This document shows positions 8,233 through 17,630 of a stretch of 32,522 bases of DNA, piece by piece. Source of the stretch: Spirochaetota bacterium (lineage in GTDB: Bacteria; Spirochaetota; Spirochaetia; DTKZ01); the NCBI GenBank assembly GCA_026418195.1, contig JAOABU010000052.1, forward strand, positions 1 through 32,522, written 5' to 3'. Numbering within the stretch: position 1 is the first letter of the stretch; each line of letters begins with the position of its first letter. The position numbers and the translations under genes are program-made. The notes beneath the pieces were generated by a model, which was not told the DNA's origin, made no database searches, and was given only the letters and a program-made list of their open reading frames with translations.

Positions 8233-9555
8233 TTATAGGTTCCTCGATCGAATCCTTCCCTTCTTTACAAGTCCTTCATGATGATGCATTTTTAGATGCC
8301 CCTCGATTTGGGACATGGTATCCAAGTCAACACCTACCATGATTAGCAATGAGGTTCCTCCCATCAAGTACGCTAAGTCCGTCGGGAAGTGAAAGAGCTT
8401 CTGCACAATGGTAGGTATGATGGCAATGAATGCTAAGAATAATGATCCTGGGAGTATAATACGATTCAATACTTTGGTAAAGTATTCTTCCATCTTTTCA
8501 GATCGTATTCCAGGTATGGATCCACCGTTTTCCCGAATATTTTTCGATATTTCTATAGGATTCAGGGAAACCTGGGTATAGAAATAAGCAAAGAAGATAA
8601 TCAATAGGGTGTAAAGAACCAAGTACGGTACTCCATCAGGACGGAGCCAATAGGCAAAATCGGAAAGCCACTTTACTTGCGCTCCGATGTTACCCGCAAT
8701 TTGTAGAGGGAACGTCAGTACCGACGAAGCGAAAATTACCGGAATGACCCCTGAGGGGTTGATCTTGAAAGGAATATAGGTGTTCTGGGCTCCGTACATT
8801 TTCCTTCCAACCACTCGTTTTGCATAATGGACTGGGATTTTCCGTTGTCCTTGCTGCTCGATGATCACCAAGGCTACTACGATGATGAACATGATGAACA
8901 CAACCAGGACAAATACCGGATTCAATTCTCTCATTTGGATTTTTTTGAGTAGGTTGTATAACGCATCAGGGAGCCTTGCTACGATTCCCGCAAATATCAA
9001 GAGAGAAATCCCATTCCCAATTCCCCGCTGGGTGATCTGTTCTCCCATCCACATAAGGAAAATCGTTCCAGTGGTCACCGTTAACATGGCAATCAATGAA
9101 TAGGAGAGTTTCCCCATGGTAATGGCATCGGGAATTCGATCTGCGTATACAGTGACGGCATAGGACTGGATAAGACACACTAATACGGTCCCATACCGGG
9201 TGTATCGATGGATTTTTTTTCGTCCTCCCTCTTCTTCGGAGAGCTTCTTCAAACTGGGAAAGACAAGAAGTAAAAGTTGCATAATAATAGACATGGAAAT
9301 GTACGGCATGATTCCCAGCATGAAAATCGAAAAGTTCTTGAACGCTCCTCCCGCAAAGAAATCAAGATAATCCGTTAAGGAGAGCCCGCCAGCCGATTCC
9401 TGGGCTATAAAATAGAGTTTCAACGCATTTACATTGATCCCGGGAATGGGCAATGTAGCTCCCAACCGAAATACGATCAGCATCACGAAGGTAAAAAAGA
9501 TTCGTTGTCGAAGTTCTTTGATACGGAAGATATCTAGTAGAGCGTTATTGGCCAT
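8233..9555 (-). CDS. secY: Preprotein translocase subunit SecY
   Basis: SecY forms the protein-conducting channel of the inner membrane with SecE, whose gene lies at 31732-31911. The 440-residue protein has about ten hydrophobic segments. Recognisable blocks are RLGATLPIPGIN near the N-terminus (first membrane helix and plug region), QRGIGNGISLLIFAGI mid-protein, and the cytoplasmic loop NPIEISKNIRENGGSIPGIR that contacts SecA and ribosomes. The C-terminus GLVKKGRIRSRNL is basic. It follows rplO by 10 nt. Confidence 0.98.
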   Translation of the reverse strand: MANNALLDIFRIKELRQRIFFTFVMLIVFRLGATLPIPGINVNALKLYFIAQESAGGLSLTDYLDFFAGGAFKNFSIFMLGIMPYISMSIIMQLLLLVFPSLKKLSEEEGGRKKIHRYTRYGTVLVCLIQSYAVTVYADRIPDAITMGKLSYSLIAMLTVTTGTIFLMWMGEQITQRGIGNGISLLIFAGIVARLPDALYNLLKKIQMRELNPVFVLVVFIMFIIVVALVIIEQQGQRKIPVHYAKRVVGRKMYGAQNTYIPFKINPSGVIPVIFASSVLTFPLQIAGNIGAQVKWLSDFAYWLRPDGVPYLVLYTLLIIFFAYFYTQVSLNPIEISKNIRENGGSIPGIRSEKMEEYFTKVLNRIILPGSLFLAFIAIIPTIVQKLFHFPTDLAYLMGGTSLLIMVGVDLDTMSQIEGHLKMHHHEGLVKKGRIRSRNL

Positions 9556-9565
9556 CAGATCGTTC

Positions 9566-10021
9566 CTATTCGTTAGAAGATTCTTTTATTTCGCCACCAC
9601 TTTGTAGGATTTTCTCCTTGGCCCCCTCAGAAATAGGGAGTCCTTCGAATACTAGCTTCTTGTGGAGTTCGCCTTTACCTAAAATCTTTACATTTATTGC
9701 CCTAGCTTTTACGATTCCTTTTTCTTTCAAGGATTGTAGGGTTACTAATTCTCCTTCTTGATATTTAGCATCGATGAGGTCAAGATTTACAGGTACCGCT
9801 TCGAGCTTAAAAGGATAATTGGAGAACCCTCTCCTAGCGATTCTCCGATACAAAGGCATCTGCCCACCTTCGAAACCTGGTCGGACTCCTCCTCCCGCCC
9901 TAGCGTTCTGTCCCTTATTTCCTTTACCGGCAGTCTTTTGTAGTCTCGTTCCTGAACCGCGCCCTACAATTTTTTTCTTTTTTTTCGAACCTTTTGGGGC
10001 CTTAAGGGTATACTGTTCCAT
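9566..10021 (-). CDS. rplO: 50S ribosomal protein L15
   Basis: L15 is a late-assembling large-subunit protein that spans several 23S rRNA domains. The 151-residue product has the Gly-rich basic N-terminal extension (VGRGSGTRLQKTAGKGNKGQNARAGG in two stretches) and then FEGGQMPLYRRIARRGF. I chose ATG at 10021, eleven bases after GAGGAG and giving MEQYTLKAP. A TTG two codons upstream would overlap rpmD by 4 nt and is possible. It precedes secY by 10 nt. Confidence 0.97.
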   Translation of the reverse strand: MEQYTLKAPKGSKKKKKIVGRGSGTRLQKTAGKGNKGQNARAGGGVRPGFEGGQMPLYRRIARRGFSNYPFKLEAVPVNLDLIDAKYQEGELVTLQSLKEKGIVKARAINVKILGKGELHKKLVFEGLPISEGAKEKILQSGGEIKESSNE

Positions 10022-10023
10022 AC

Positions 10024-10209
10024 TCAATCGATCTCCTCAACTTCGAGCATGTATTGGATCTGCTTGATCATTCCCAATATTGCTGGATCCTTTTTCTTTA
10101 TGACCACCGAGTTTAACTTCCTTAAACCTAAAGCTTTCGCAGTTAACCGATGGGAAGGCTTTCTACCAATCGTACTTTTTACCAGCTTGATTCTTAGTTT
10201 GTCACCCAT
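10024..10209 (-). CDS. rpmD: 50S ribosomal protein L30
   Basis: This 61-residue protein has the L30 signature KLRIKLVKSTIGRKPSHRLTA and the conserved LGLRKLNSVV turn. L30 is a small ferredoxin-like-fold protein of the large subunit, found in most but not all bacteria. It starts 4 nt after the rpsE stop and ends 2 nt before the preferred rplO start. Confidence 0.97.
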   Translation of the reverse strand: MGDKLRIKLVKSTIGRKPSHRLTAKALGLRKLNSVVIKKKDPAILGMIKQIQYMLEVEEID

Positions 10210-10213
10210 CTTG

Positions 10214-10717
10214 CTAACCCCACACTTCGTTTAAAGATTTTCCTCTATTTTTTGCAATGACTTTCGCATCTAAAAGATGCTCCAAGCCATGAAAAACTGC
10301 TTTTACGGTATTGATAGGATTCCTAGATCCCATGGCTTTGGTTAATACATCGTTTACTCCACAGGCGTCCAGAACAGCACGTACCACGCCTCCCGCAATG
10401 ACTCCTGTTCCAGGTGCAGCAGGTTTCATCACAACTCTTGAACTTTTGAACCTTCCAATATAAGGATGGGGTAAGGTGTTGTGTTTGATGGGAACCTCGA
10501 TCATGTTCCTCTTTGCTTTCTCCATGCCTTTGCGAATTGCTTCGGATACATCATTCGCTTTTCCAAAGCCATATCCTACTCGACCGTTTCTGTCACCTAC
10601 TACTACAAGAGCGGAGAAAGAAAATCTTCTTCCTCCTTTCACTACCTTAGCAACTCGGTTGAGTGAAATGAGCTTCTCAAGAAACTCTTTACCTCTAAGA
10701 CCTTTATCTTGATCCAC
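10214..10717 (-). CDS. rpsE: 30S ribosomal protein S5
   Basis: S5 helps keep decoding accurate and guards the mRNA entry side of the 30S subunit. The 167-residue protein has the dsRNA-binding-like N-terminal half with [18 protein letters not shown] and [17 protein letters not shown], and a C-terminal half with [19 protein letters not shown]. The start codon is GTG at 10717, five bases after GGAGG. It lies between rplR and rpmD in usual spc order. Confidence 0.98.
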   Translation of the reverse strand: MDQDKGLRGKEFLEKLISLNRVAKVVKGGRRFSFSALVVVGDRNGRVGYGFGKANDVSEAIRKGMEKAKRNMIEVPIKHNTLPHPYIGRFKSSRVVMKPAAPGTGVIAGGVVRAVLDACGVNDVLTKAMGSRNPINTVKAVFHGLEHLLDAKVIAKNRGKSLNEVWG

Positions 10718-10726
10718 GAATCCCTC

Positions 10727-11086
10727 CTAAAACTCCAAACCAGCTTTTCTGGCACCTTCAGCCACCGCTTTAACGATTCCGTGGTACAGATATCCGTTTC
10801 GATCGAACACCACAGAGTGAATATTCAGCTTTTTTGTCCGTTCACCAATGATTTGCCCTAATTTTTCCGCATTGGAAACATTGTTTCTCATGTCTCTAAA
10901 TTCCTTTTCTAAGGAAGAGACAGATGCTAACGTATGGCCTTTTGTGTCATCGATCACCTGTATATAGAGATGTTTATTGCTCCGATACACAGTGAGTCTA
11001 GGACGAGTAGGCGTTCCAAATATTTTCGCCTTTACCCTAAGTTTTCGTTTTGCCCTTTGGATCTTCTTAAGTTCTAATCTATTCAT
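10727..11086 (-). CDS. rplR: 50S ribosomal protein L18
   Basis: L18 binds 5S rRNA and links it to the central protuberance with L5. The 119-residue protein has a basic N-terminus, the family block RPRLTVYRSNKHLYIQVIDD and the C-terminal FDRNGYLYHGIVKAVAEGARKAGLEF. Length is normal. It is 9 nt from both rplF and rpsE. Confidence 0.98.
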   Translation of the reverse strand: MNRLELKKIQRAKRKLRVKAKIFGTPTRPRLTVYRSNKHLYIQVIDDTKGHTLASVSSLEKEFRDMRNNVSNAEKLGQIIGERTKKLNIHSVVFDRNGYLYHGIVKAVAEGARKAGLEF

Positions 11087-11095
11087 TTGTTGACC

Positions 11096-11635
11096 CTACT
11101 TTACACCTGATTTCCCAACTTTCCTTCGAACCTGTTCTGTCTCGTACTTTATTCCCTTTGCTTTATAGGGTTCTACAGGTCGAATAGACCGTATTTCTGC
11201 AGCCACCTGTCCGACTTTTTCTTTGCTGCTACCACTTACGGTAATTTTAGTCTGCCCTTCACACTCGACCTTTATATCCGGTGGGACAGTATAGATCACA
11301 GGAGCAGAGTAACCCATGTTCAGAACAAGGTCTTTCCCTTGCATTTCCGCCCTATACCCTACCCCGTTGATTACCAAGGATTTTTTAAACCCTTCCGTAA
11401 CACCAATGATCATATTCTTGATCAGGTTCCTATACAGACCATGGAGTGCTTTTGTCTTCTTCTGTTCGTTTTTTCTAATAACCTTACAGATTCCCCCTTC
11501 AATTTGCACCTCCACATCACCGTTATATGGTTGTTGGAGTTTACCCTTAGGCCCTTCCACGAAGATAATATTCTGTTCCACCTTCACTTTGACCCCTGGG
11601 GGTATAGGAATGGGCAATCTTCCAATTCTTGACAT
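11096..11635 (-). CDS. rplF: 50S ribosomal protein L6
   Basis: L6 sits near the sarcin-ricin loop and factor-binding site. The 179-residue protein starts MSRIGRLPIPIPPGVKV and ends with the conserved EPYKAKGIKYETEQVRRK block. Two tandem L6 folds are expected at about 1-80 and 85-175. GAGAGG upstream of ATG gives the ribosome site. It is 12 nt from rpsH. Confidence 0.98.
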   Translation of the reverse strand: MSRIGRLPIPIPPGVKVKVEQNIIFVEGPKGKLQQPYNGDVEVQIEGGICKVIRKNEQKKTKALHGLYRNLIKNMIIGVTEGFKKSLVINGVGYRAEMQGKDLVLNMGYSAPVIYTVPPDIKVECEGQTKITVSGSSKEKVGQVAAEIRSIRPVEPYKAKGIKYETEQVRRKVGKSGVK

Positions 11636-11647
11636 GTGTCTACCTCT

Positions 11648-12046
11648 CTACCAAACGGAACAAATTAATTCACCACCAACCTTTTTCTCCATGGCTTTCT
11701 TTCCCGTGGTAACCCCTTGGGAGGTGGATACGATTAACGTTCCATACCCATTCAGAACTCGGGGCATTTCACGGTACCCAGCATACACTCTTCGTCCAGG
11801 TGTAGAGATCTTTTGAAGACCATGGATAATAGGGTTCTGTTTTTCATCATACTTCAAGAAAATCCGGATGTAGCTCAAATTATCTTGGTTTACCTTTTTA
11901 AAATTCTTTATGTATCCTTCATTCTTGAGTATCTTCACGATTTCCAATTTCATCTTGGAAGTTGGTATATCAACCTTTTCGAAACGCGCTGCACTGGCAT
12001 TTCGAATTTTTGTCAACATATCCGCAATGGGATCGGAACAATTCAT
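11648..12046 (-). CDS. rpsH: 30S ribosomal protein S8
   Basis: S8 binds the central domain of 16S rRNA early in assembly. In E. coli it is the translational repressor of the spc operon. The 132-residue protein has [14 protein letters not shown] at the N-terminus and [20 protein letters not shown] near the end, finishing in CSVW. Spacing to rpsN is 10 nt. A repressor-binding structure near rplE was not identified. Confidence 0.98.
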   Translation of the reverse strand: MNCSDPIADMLTKIRNASAARFEKVDIPTSKMKLEIVKILKNEGYIKNFKKVNQDNLSYIRIFLKYDEKQNPIIHGLQKISTPGRRVYAGYREMPRVLNGYGTLIVSTSQGVTTGKKAMEKKVGGELICSVW

Positions 12047-12056
12047 ACTCTTCTCC

Positions 12057-12242
12057 CTACCAACTAGATTTCGTTACACCGGGTATTAAACCTTGATGAG
12101 CAAGCTTCCGAAAACAAAGCCTACACATCTGAAACTTTCTTATATACCCTCTTGGTCGTCCACAGAGTTTACACCGATTTACCTTTCTAGTGCTGTATTT
12201 TGGCTTCTTTAAAGCCTTTACGATCATTGCTTTTCTTGCCAT
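12057..12242 (-). CDS. rpsN: 30S ribosomal protein S14, type Z
   Basis: This 61-residue short form of S14 keeps the zinc-binding cysteines C24, C27, C40 and C43 in [21 protein letters not shown] and ends [13 protein letters not shown]. The type Z form (also called rpsZ) is the zinc-containing version rather than the longer cysteine-free one. S14 is in the 30S head, contacting S3 and S10. It lies 14 nt after rplE. Confidence 0.98.
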   Translation of the reverse strand: MARKAMIVKALKKPKYSTRKVNRCKLCGRPRGYIRKFQMCRLCFRKLAHQGLIPGVTKSSW

Positions 12243-12256
12243 TATCCCTCACCCCA

Positions 12257-12814
12257 TTATTTTCTAAACGGCATTCCAAGTTTTGCCAGAAGACTCTTCG
12301 CTTCCATATCGTTCTTTGCTGTTGTCACGATGGTGACATTCATTCCAGAAACTTGTTCTATAGTATCGTAGTCTATTTCAGGGAAAATAATTTGCTCAGT
12401 TATTCCTAAAGAGAAATTTCCATGCCCATCAAATCCATTGGGGTTCACACCTCTAAAATCCTTTACCCGTGGAAGCGCTACGTTCACCAATCGATCAAAA
12501 AACTCGTACATATAGTTTCCTCTGAGGGTAACCTTCGCTCCAATTTCCTGACCTTTTCGGACCTTGAAGTTTGCAATGGACTTCCGTGCCTTTGTCTTAA
12601 TAGCCTTTTGTCCTGTAATTTGGGTAAGTTCGGATACGGCGGAGTCTAATAGTTTTTTATTCGTAATAGCTTCTCCAATGCCAACACTTACCACTATTTT
12701 TTCCAGCTTGGGAACCTGCATAGGGCTCTTGTATCCAAACTCTTGGAATAACTCCTGTGCAACCTTTTCACGGTATAATTTCTTTATTCTCGGTTCGTAG
12801 GTTTGTTTTGCCAT
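12257..12814 (-). CDS. rplE: 50S ribosomal protein L5
   Basis: L5 binds 5S rRNA and contacts P-site tRNA and S13. The 185-residue protein begins [14 protein letters not shown] and contains [29 protein letters not shown] and [19 protein letters not shown] chose the ATG at 12814, which shares one base with the rplX stop (TAATG) and has GGAGAGG upstream. A start six codons earlier would only extend into rplX. The one-base overlap indicates translational coupling. Confidence 0.97.
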   Translation of the reverse strand: MAKQTYEPRIKKLYREKVAQELFQEFGYKSPMQVPKLEKIVVSVGIGEAITNKKLLDSAVSELTQITGQKAIKTKARKSIANFKVRKGQEIGAKVTLRGNYMYEFFDRLVNVALPRVKDFRGVNPNGFDGHGNFSLGITEQIIFPEIDYDTIEQVSGMNVTIVTTAKNDMEAKSLLAKLGMPFRK

Positions 12815-13161
12815 TATAGAACCTCTCCACATTTTTTGCAGAACCGCACCTTCTTTTCGTTTTCAAACCGGTACCCTACTCGAACCGGTCCACACTTTTT
12901 ACATAACACCATTACATTACTGATGTGAATTGGGGCTTCTACTTCAATAATCCCACCCTGTTCGTTCTGTCTTCGTTTCTTGACAGCCTTTTTGTGAAGG
13001 TTCACCCCTTCGACAATAACTCGCTCTTTTTCGTGATCCACACGAATAACTCGCCCCGTTTTTCCTTTCTCTTTTCCTGCAATTACTTTCACTTCATCGT
13101 TCTTTTTAACACGGAAGGTTTTGACCTTTCGTTTTTGTTTGGTTGTGTTTGTCCGTCTCAT
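12814..13161 (-). CDS. rplX: 50S ribosomal protein L24 with C-terminal Cys-pair motif
   Basis: L24 initiates large-subunit assembly and lies near the exit tunnel. The 115-residue protein has the KOW motif region [20 protein letters not shown] (about 22-41). Near its end are two CxxC pairs (C87, C90, C108, C111), which would fit a zinc knuckle. The N-terminus [12 protein letters not shown] is basic. It overlaps rplE by one base. Confidence 0.97.
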   Translation of the reverse strand: MRRTNTTKQKRKVKTFRVKKNDEVKVIAGKEKGKTGRVIRVDHEKERVIVEGVNLHKKAVKKRRQNEQGGIIEVEAPIHISNVMVLCKKCGPVRVGYRFENEKKVRFCKKCGEVL

Positions 13162-13185
13162 CAGTTCTTCTCCTAGCCCTTTCCC

Positions 13186-13563
13186 TTAAAGCACTTCGGG
13201 AGCAAGAGATAGGATCTTCATAAAATCTCCTGCTTTTGATTCCCGAAGTTCTCTGGCTACAGGACCAAATACCCGTTTTCCTTTTGGATTGTTCCCACTA
13301 TCGATAATGACACATGCATTATCATCGAAACGGATGTATGTCCCATCGGCTCTACGATACTCTCTCTTAGTTCTTACTACCACTGCCCGTTCTACGTTCC
13401 CCTTCTTTACAGGAGTATTCGGGATAGCTTCTTTTATAGCGACAACGATTACGTCTCCTACACTGGCGTACTTCCGTTTCGTTCCACCTAGCACCTTTAT
13501 GCACTGTGCAACTTTAGCTCCGCTATTATCTGCAACATTTAAATACGTATTCATCTGAATCAT
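13186..13563 (-). CDS. rplN: 50S ribosomal protein L14
   Basis: L14 is at the subunit interface and forms bridges B5 and B8 with 16S rRNA. The 125-residue protein has [18 protein letters not shown] near the N-terminus, the basic [13 protein letters not shown] turn and the end [12 protein letters not shown]. The ATG at 13563 gives [10 protein letters not shown]. Gaps of 34 nt to rpsQ and 24 nt to rplX are slightly wider than others in the operon but hold no feature I can support. Confidence 0.98.
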   Translation of the reverse strand: MIQMNTYLNVADNSGAKVAQCIKVLGGTKRKYASVGDVIVVAIKEAIPNTPVKKGNVERAVVVRTKREYRRADGTYIRFDDNACVIIDSGNNPKGKRVFGPVARELRESKAGDFMKILSLAPEVL

Positions 13564-13597
13564 AACGGTATCCTACCTTTTCGTATTCAACAGTCCA

Positions 13598-13864
13598 CTA
13601 TTTAGCCTTCTCTACGATCTGTAGTAAACGCCAACGTTTTTCCTTACTGATGGGTCTCGATTCAATAATTCTGACAATGTCTCCCACATGTGCCTCTTGA
13701 TTTTCGTCGTGCGCTTTGTACTTCTTCGAGACAGTAATATATTTCTTATATAGTCGATGCATCTTCCTGGAGGAGACCTTCACGACAATGGTTTTTTCCA
13801 TCTTATCGCTAACAACTTCCCCTTGAAGGATCCTTTTGTTCGATTTTCTTTCCACCGTATCCAC
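13598..13864 (-). CDS. rpsQ: 30S ribosomal protein S17
   Basis: S17 is a primary 16S rRNA binder with an OB fold. The 88-residue protein has [20 protein letters not shown] and the [20 protein letters not shown] block. The start codon is GTG at 13864 with AGGAG six bases upstream. It lies 3 nt after rpmC. Confidence 0.97.
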   Translation of the reverse strand: MDTVERKSNKRILQGEVVSDKMEKTIVVKVSSRKMHRLYKKYITVSKKYKAHDENQEAHVGDIVRIIESRPISKEKRWRLLQIVEKAK

Positions 13865-13867
13865 AGT

Positions 13868-14065
13868 TTACTCCTGTTTCTGTAAGGTCGTTTGATGGAT
13901 TCTAGTGTTCAACCGTGCGATTTTCCTCCGTAGCGTTCGAAGCTCCAGAGGATTCTCCAGATGTCCGATCACTTTATCAAACCGTAATTTAAAATACCTC
14001 TTTGTGAGTTCTTCCCGTTTTGCGATAAGTTCGGGAAGTGTGAGATCTTTGAAAGAATCTTTCAT
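13868..14065 (-). CDS. rpmC: 50S ribosomal protein L29
   Basis: L29 is a small two-helix protein near the tunnel exit that helps dock signal recognition particle and trigger factor. The 65-residue protein shows LTLPELIAKREELTKRYFKL, NPLELRTLRRKIARLNT and a short C-terminal tail. It lies 6 nt after rplP, the canonical position in the S10 operon. Confidence 0.96.
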   Translation of the reverse strand: MKDSFKDLTLPELIAKREELTKRYFKLRFDKVIGHLENPLELRTLRRKIARLNTRIHQTTLQKQE

Positions 14066-14071
14066 GGCGAT

Positions 14072-14497
14072 TTACTCTCCCTCTTCTCGAGAAACAATCT
14101 TGGTCTTGATAGGCAGCTTGCTTCCTGCCAACTTGAGGGATTCTTCAGCCAGTTCTTTCGGAACACCTGCAATCTCAAACATTACTGTCCCTCGTTTCAC
14201 AGGTGCTACCCAGTATTCTGGGTTTCCTTTCCCTTTACCCATTCGTGTTTCTGCAGGTTTTTTTGTGTACGGCATATCAGGGAAGATTCGGATCCACACC
14301 TTACCTCCCCGCTTTATATTCCGCGTCATGGCTACACGGGCTGCTTCGATCTGACGGTTGGTAATCCACTCCGGTTCCAAAGCGACCAATCCATAGTCAC
14401 CAAACTCGAGGCTATTGTTCCGGCTTGCTATCCCTACCAGAGTACGGTTAACCCTTCGCATTTTCTTTCTATACTTCGTTCTTTTGGGACTCAGCAT
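14072..14497 (-). CDS. rplP: 50S ribosomal protein L16
   Basis: L16 shapes the A-site side of the peptidyl transferase region and contacts tRNA. The 141-residue protein starts [14 protein letters not shown] and contains [20 protein letters not shown] and [19 protein letters not shown]. It begins 3 nt after rpsC. Length and motifs are ordinary. Confidence 0.98.
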   Translation of the reverse strand: MLSPKRTKYRKKMRRVNRTLVGIASRNNSLEFGDYGLVALEPEWITNRQIEAARVAMTRNIKRGGKVWIRIFPDMPYTKKPAETRMGKGKGNPEYWVAPVKRGTVMFEIAGVPKELAEESLKLAGSKLPIKTKIVSREEGE

Positions 14498-14500
14498 ACA

Positions 14501-15205
14501 TTAGCTCCTACTACCCGCTGTCTTTTCTTTCTTCTTCTTGATCAGCTGCCCAGCGTCTTCTTTTTTATCTCTTCGGAACACTTCTCCAGTAAACACCCAA
14601 ACCTTCACACCTATGGCACCAAAGGTAGTGAAAGCTTCATCGAATCCATAATCTATATTCGCTCTAAGAGTGTGCAGGGGAACCCGGCCTTCCATAATTG
14701 TTTCAGTTCGGGACATTTCCGCTCCACCCAATCGACCAGAGATCCGTATCTTTATACCCTGTACACCAGCCTTCATCGCGTTGCTGATAGCTGTTTTTAA
14801 CGCCTTTCTGAATGATACTCTGGCAAGCAATTGTCTCGCGATGTTCGCAGCAATCAACTGTGCGTTCGTTTCAGGTCGTTTGATCTCTTTGATTTTTATC
14901 TGAATCTTTTTCCCTGCTTCCTTTTGAAGAACTGAACCAATTTTTTCGATCGAAGCTCCTTTGGTTCCAATAATAACTCCTGGCCTAGCCGTATGAATAA
15001 TCAGGGTAATTCGCTGAGGATGTCGAATAATTTCTACTTCTGCGATTTCTGCACTCTTTGTTTCTGGAAGAGAAGCAAGAATCTTTCTCAACCGAAGATC
15101 CTCATGTAAAGTAGGTGCATATTCTCGCGGATCGACGAACCATTTTGATTTCCATGTCTTGTTGATTCCTAATCGGAGTCCAACTGGATGAACTTTCTGG
15201 CCCAC
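14501..15205 (-). CDS. rpsC: 30S ribosomal protein S3
   Basis: S3 lines the mRNA entry pore with S4 and S5 and contributes to helicase activity. The 234-residue protein starts [14 protein letters not shown], has a type II KH domain with [14 protein letters not shown] (about 76-89), and a C-terminal S3 domain with [11 protein letters not shown]. The C-terminus is Lys-rich. The start is GTG at 15205, one base after the rplV stop. Confidence 0.98.
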   Translation of the reverse strand: MGQKVHPVGLRLGINKTWKSKWFVDPREYAPTLHEDLRLRKILASLPETKSAEIAEVEIIRHPQRITLIIHTARPGVIIGTKGASIEKIGSVLQKEAGKKIQIKIKEIKRPETNAQLIAANIARQLLARVSFRKALKTAISNAMKAGVQGIKIRISGRLGGAEMSRTETIMEGRVPLHTLRANIDYGFDEAFTTFGAIGVKVWVFTGEVFRRDKKEDAGQLIKKKKEKTAGSRS

Positions 15206-15206
15206 G

Positions 15207-15569
15207 TTAATCCCCCACCTTCTGGATTTCGTCTACCACCACTTTGATGTGGCTCATACGTCTTTGAAGTATATCCGCCCTTCCTCTACCCCGGATCCAC
15301 ATCCTCTTCATCCTGGGACCCTCATTCACCAGGAGCTCTTTCACATACAACATGTCCTCGTCCAGTTTTTTATTCTGGTACAGAGCATTTGCGGCTGCTG
15401 ATTTCAGCACCTTGTATAGAAGCTTGGCTCCCTTATGAGGTAGATGTTCTAGAATCGCTATAGCTTCAGAGTAAGGCTTTCTCCGAATATTGTCTGCTAC
15501 CCGCCGCACCTTAGAAGGGGCTATGAGCAGGTATTTTGCTTCCGCCCGATATCCCGTAGTTTCCGCCAT
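15207..15569 (-). CDS. rplV: 50S ribosomal protein L22
   Basis: L22 lines the exit tunnel with L4; its beta-hairpin is a macrolide-resistance site. The 120-residue protein begins [20 protein letters not shown] and has the hairpin block [19 protein letters not shown] followed by SHIKVVV. I chose ATG at 15569, with AAGG nine bases upstream. A GTG three codons earlier would leave only 2 nt from rpsS and no room for a ribosome site outside rpsS. Confidence 0.96.
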   Translation of the reverse strand: MAETTGYRAEAKYLLIAPSKVRRVADNIRRKPYSEAIAILEHLPHKGAKLLYKVLKSAAANALYQNKKLDEDMLYVKELLVNEGPRMKRMWIRGRGRADILQRRMSHIKVVVDEIQKVGD

Positions 15570-15580
15570 ACTACCCACCC

Positions 15581-15862
15581 TTACTTCTTTTCTGCTTTTT
15601 TGTCGGACCCGGCATGTCCACGGAAAATCCTAGTAGGCGAAAACTCACCTAGCTTATGCCCAACTAAATTTTCCGTGATATACACAGGTATAAAGCTTTT
15701 CCCATTGTATACAGAGATCGTGAGTCCCACCATTTCAGGAATAATCGTTGAACAGCGGGAGTAAGTTTTAATCATCCTTCGTTCTCCAGACTTGTTCATT
15801 GCGAGAACCTTTTTATAGAGACTCTTTTCAATGAATGGACCCTTTTTGATTGACCGAGACAC
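15581..15862 (-). CDS. rpsS: 30S ribosomal protein S19
   Basis: S19 is in the 30S head and forms a complex with S13. The 93-residue protein begins [19 protein letters not shown] and has the conserved [18 protein letters not shown] near the C-terminus. The start codon is GTG at 15862 with AGGAG upstream. It lies 9 nt after rplB. Confidence 0.98.
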   Translation of the reverse strand: MSRSIKKGPFIEKSLYKKVLAMNKSGERRMIKTYSRCSTIIPEMVGLTISVYNGKSFIPVYITENLVGHKLGEFSPTRIFRGHAGSDKKAEKK

Positions 15863-15871
15863 AGTTTGCTC

Positions 15872-16684
15872 CTATCTTCTCCGTTTTATGATAAAAGTAT
15901 TCGAGTATTTCTTCTTCTTTCTTGTTTTGTAACCCTTTGCTGGTACTCCAGTTGGTGAAACTGGGTGCCTTCCTCCACGGGTTCTTCCTCCAAGAGGATG
16001 GTCGACCGGGTTCATTGCTTCACCGCGAACTTTAGGTCTCCTGCCCAACCAACGGGATTTACCCGCCTTTCCCAACATCTCGTTCATAGCGTCTTCGTTA
16101 CCAATCGAACCTACGGTCGCATAACAAGCCTTATGAACCAATCTCATTTCTCCAGAGGGAAGTTTGAGAGTCACATAGTCACCCTCTTTTGCAGCTAGAA
16201 TCGCATAAGCTCCTGCACTTCTAGCCAATTGTCCCCCCTTCCCGCTCTTCAATTCGACATTATGAACCATCGTACCTAGAGGTATTTCATCCAATGGAAG
16301 AGCATTCCCTACAGTAGGAGGAGCCCCTGGTCCACTGAGAATAGTTGCTCCTTTCTCCAACCCTTTGGGGGCAATAATGTACCGTTTTTCTCCATCCGCA
16401 TAGGTTACCAGCGCTATCGAAGCGTTTCTGTTAGGGTCATACTCAAAAGCTTTCACGGTTGCAGGTATACCATGTTTGTCCCTTTTAAAGTCTATAACCC
16501 TATACTTTCGTTTGTGACCGCCTCCCCTCCTTCGAACGCTGATTCTACCCCATGCACCTCTTCCTGCTTTTGAAGAGAGTCCTTTCGTAAGAGACTTTTC
16601 CGGTTCTTTTTTATCTACTTCATACTGCAGGGTAGCGGCGAACCGTAGACCTGGTGTGATTGGATTGAACGTTTTGATAGCCAC
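15872..16684 (-). CDS. rplB: 50S ribosomal protein L2
   Basis: L2 is required for subunit joining and supports the peptidyl transferase centre. The 270-residue protein has the OB-fold domain with [21 protein letters not shown] (about 46-66) and the SH3-like domain. In [11 protein letters not shown]229 matches the catalytically important E. coli His229. The C-terminus [15 protein letters not shown] is typical. It follows rplW by 16 nt. Confidence 0.98.
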   Translation of the reverse strand: MAIKTFNPITPGLRFAATLQYEVDKKEPEKSLTKGLSSKAGRGAWGRISVRRRGGGHKRKYRVIDFKRDKHGIPATVKAFEYDPNRNASIALVTYADGEKRYIIAPKGLEKGATILSGPGAPPTVGNALPLDEIPLGTMVHNVELKSGKGGQLARSAGAYAILAAKEGDYVTLKLPSGEMRLVHKACYATVGSIGNEDAMNEMLGKAGKSRWLGRRPKVRGEAMNPVDHPLGGRTRGGRHPVSPTGVPAKGYKTRKKKKYSNTFIIKRRR

Positions 16685-16700
16685 TGCATCCCCCTATCGT

Positions 16701-16985
16701 TTATGCGCCTTCGAAAATAGATATTTTTTCGCCCTTCTGTAGGGTAACAATCGCTTTTTTCCAGGAAGCGGTGTATCCCGGCTGAGCTCGACCCCTCTTG
16801 GGTTTACCTTTCACATTCATGATATTGCAGCTTACAGGATGCACGGAAAATAGCTCCCGGACCGCTCGCATAACCTGATATTTATTTGCCCGTTTGTCGA
16901 CCTTGAACACGTATTTTCCTACTTCCCTCATCTGATTTGTCTTTTCTGTAAGCACGGGTTCAATAATAATCTGTTCCGTATTCAT
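16701..16985 (-). CDS. rplW: 50S ribosomal protein L23
   Basis: L23 lies at the tunnel exit and is the docking site for trigger factor and signal recognition particle. The 94-residue protein starts MNTEQIIIEPVLTEKTNQM and has YVFKVDKRANKYQVMRAVRELF. I chose ATG at 16985 with GGAAG five bases upstream. A TTG four codons earlier would remove that ribosome site. Confidence 0.96.
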   Translation of the reverse strand: MNTEQIIIEPVLTEKTNQMREVGKYVFKVDKRANKYQVMRAVRELFSVHPVSCNIMNVKGKPKRGRAQPGYTASWKKAIVTLQKGEKISIFEGA

Positions 16986-17000
16986 AATTCTTCCCAATCC

Positions 17001-17621
17001 TTATGCATACATACTGCTCAAGTTTTGAGCTGCCGACTCAAGTACTAGAACATTCCTTCCGTATAGTAAATCATTGGCATTCAACTTGTCATAAGAGAGC
17101 ACGGTGAGCCACGGAATATTCGCTCCCGCTCGTCGAATCGTGGAATCGTTATCCTTGAGAATAAGTACAGTGCGTTCTTCGGGAATCAGATTTCTTAGAA
17201 TGTTTAACAGGTCTTTTGTTTTCCCCGATTCCACGGTAAAATCCTCTACCACCTTCAGTTTATTTTCTTTCACCTTCAAACTTAACAGAGACCTGTATGC
17301 TGACTTCTTTACTTTCTTAGGAAGGGAGAAACTATAATCCCTCGGTTTTGGGCCAAAGATTATACCTCCTCCTACCCAGAGGGGAGATCTTCGCCTACCA
17401 GCACGAGCTCTACCCGTTCCCTTCTGCTTCCAAGGTTTCCGACTAGAACCCTTCACTTCTGCCCTAGTTTTGGTTGAAGCTGTTCCAACCCGAGCATTGG
17501 CTTGTTCATTCACAATGGCGTAATAAATAAGCGCATCACTTATATCTGCGTTAAACACAGAGTCGGCAAGTTCGATGGTCCGTACCTCTTCACCCTTTAT
17601 TGAAAACACCTTCTGTTCCAT
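17001..17621 (-). CDS. rplD: 50S ribosomal protein L4
   Basis: L4 reaches into the exit tunnel. In gamma-proteobacteria it also represses the S10 operon by transcription attenuation and translational control. The 206-residue protein has the tunnel-loop region KPWKQKGTGRARAGRRRSPL (about 62-81) followed by GGGIIFGPKPRDYSF. It is 9 nt after rplC. Whether it acts on the hairpin before rpsJ is untested. Confidence 0.98.
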   Translation of the reverse strand: MEQKVFSIKGEEVRTIELADSVFNADISDALIYYAIVNEQANARVGTASTKTRAEVKGSSRKPWKQKGTGRARAGRRRSPLWVGGGIIFGPKPRDYSFSLPKKVKKSAYRSLLSLKVKENKLKVVEDFTVESGKTKDLLNILRNLIPEERTVLILKDNDSTIRRAGANIPWLTVLSYDKLNANDLLYGRNVLVLESAAQNLSSMYA

Positions 17622-17630
17622 CTTTGACCT

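Noticed and set aside
11316-11816. 166-codon plus-strand ORF
   Set aside because: It is opposite rplF and rpsH, both certain, and has no ribosome site or recognisable domain.
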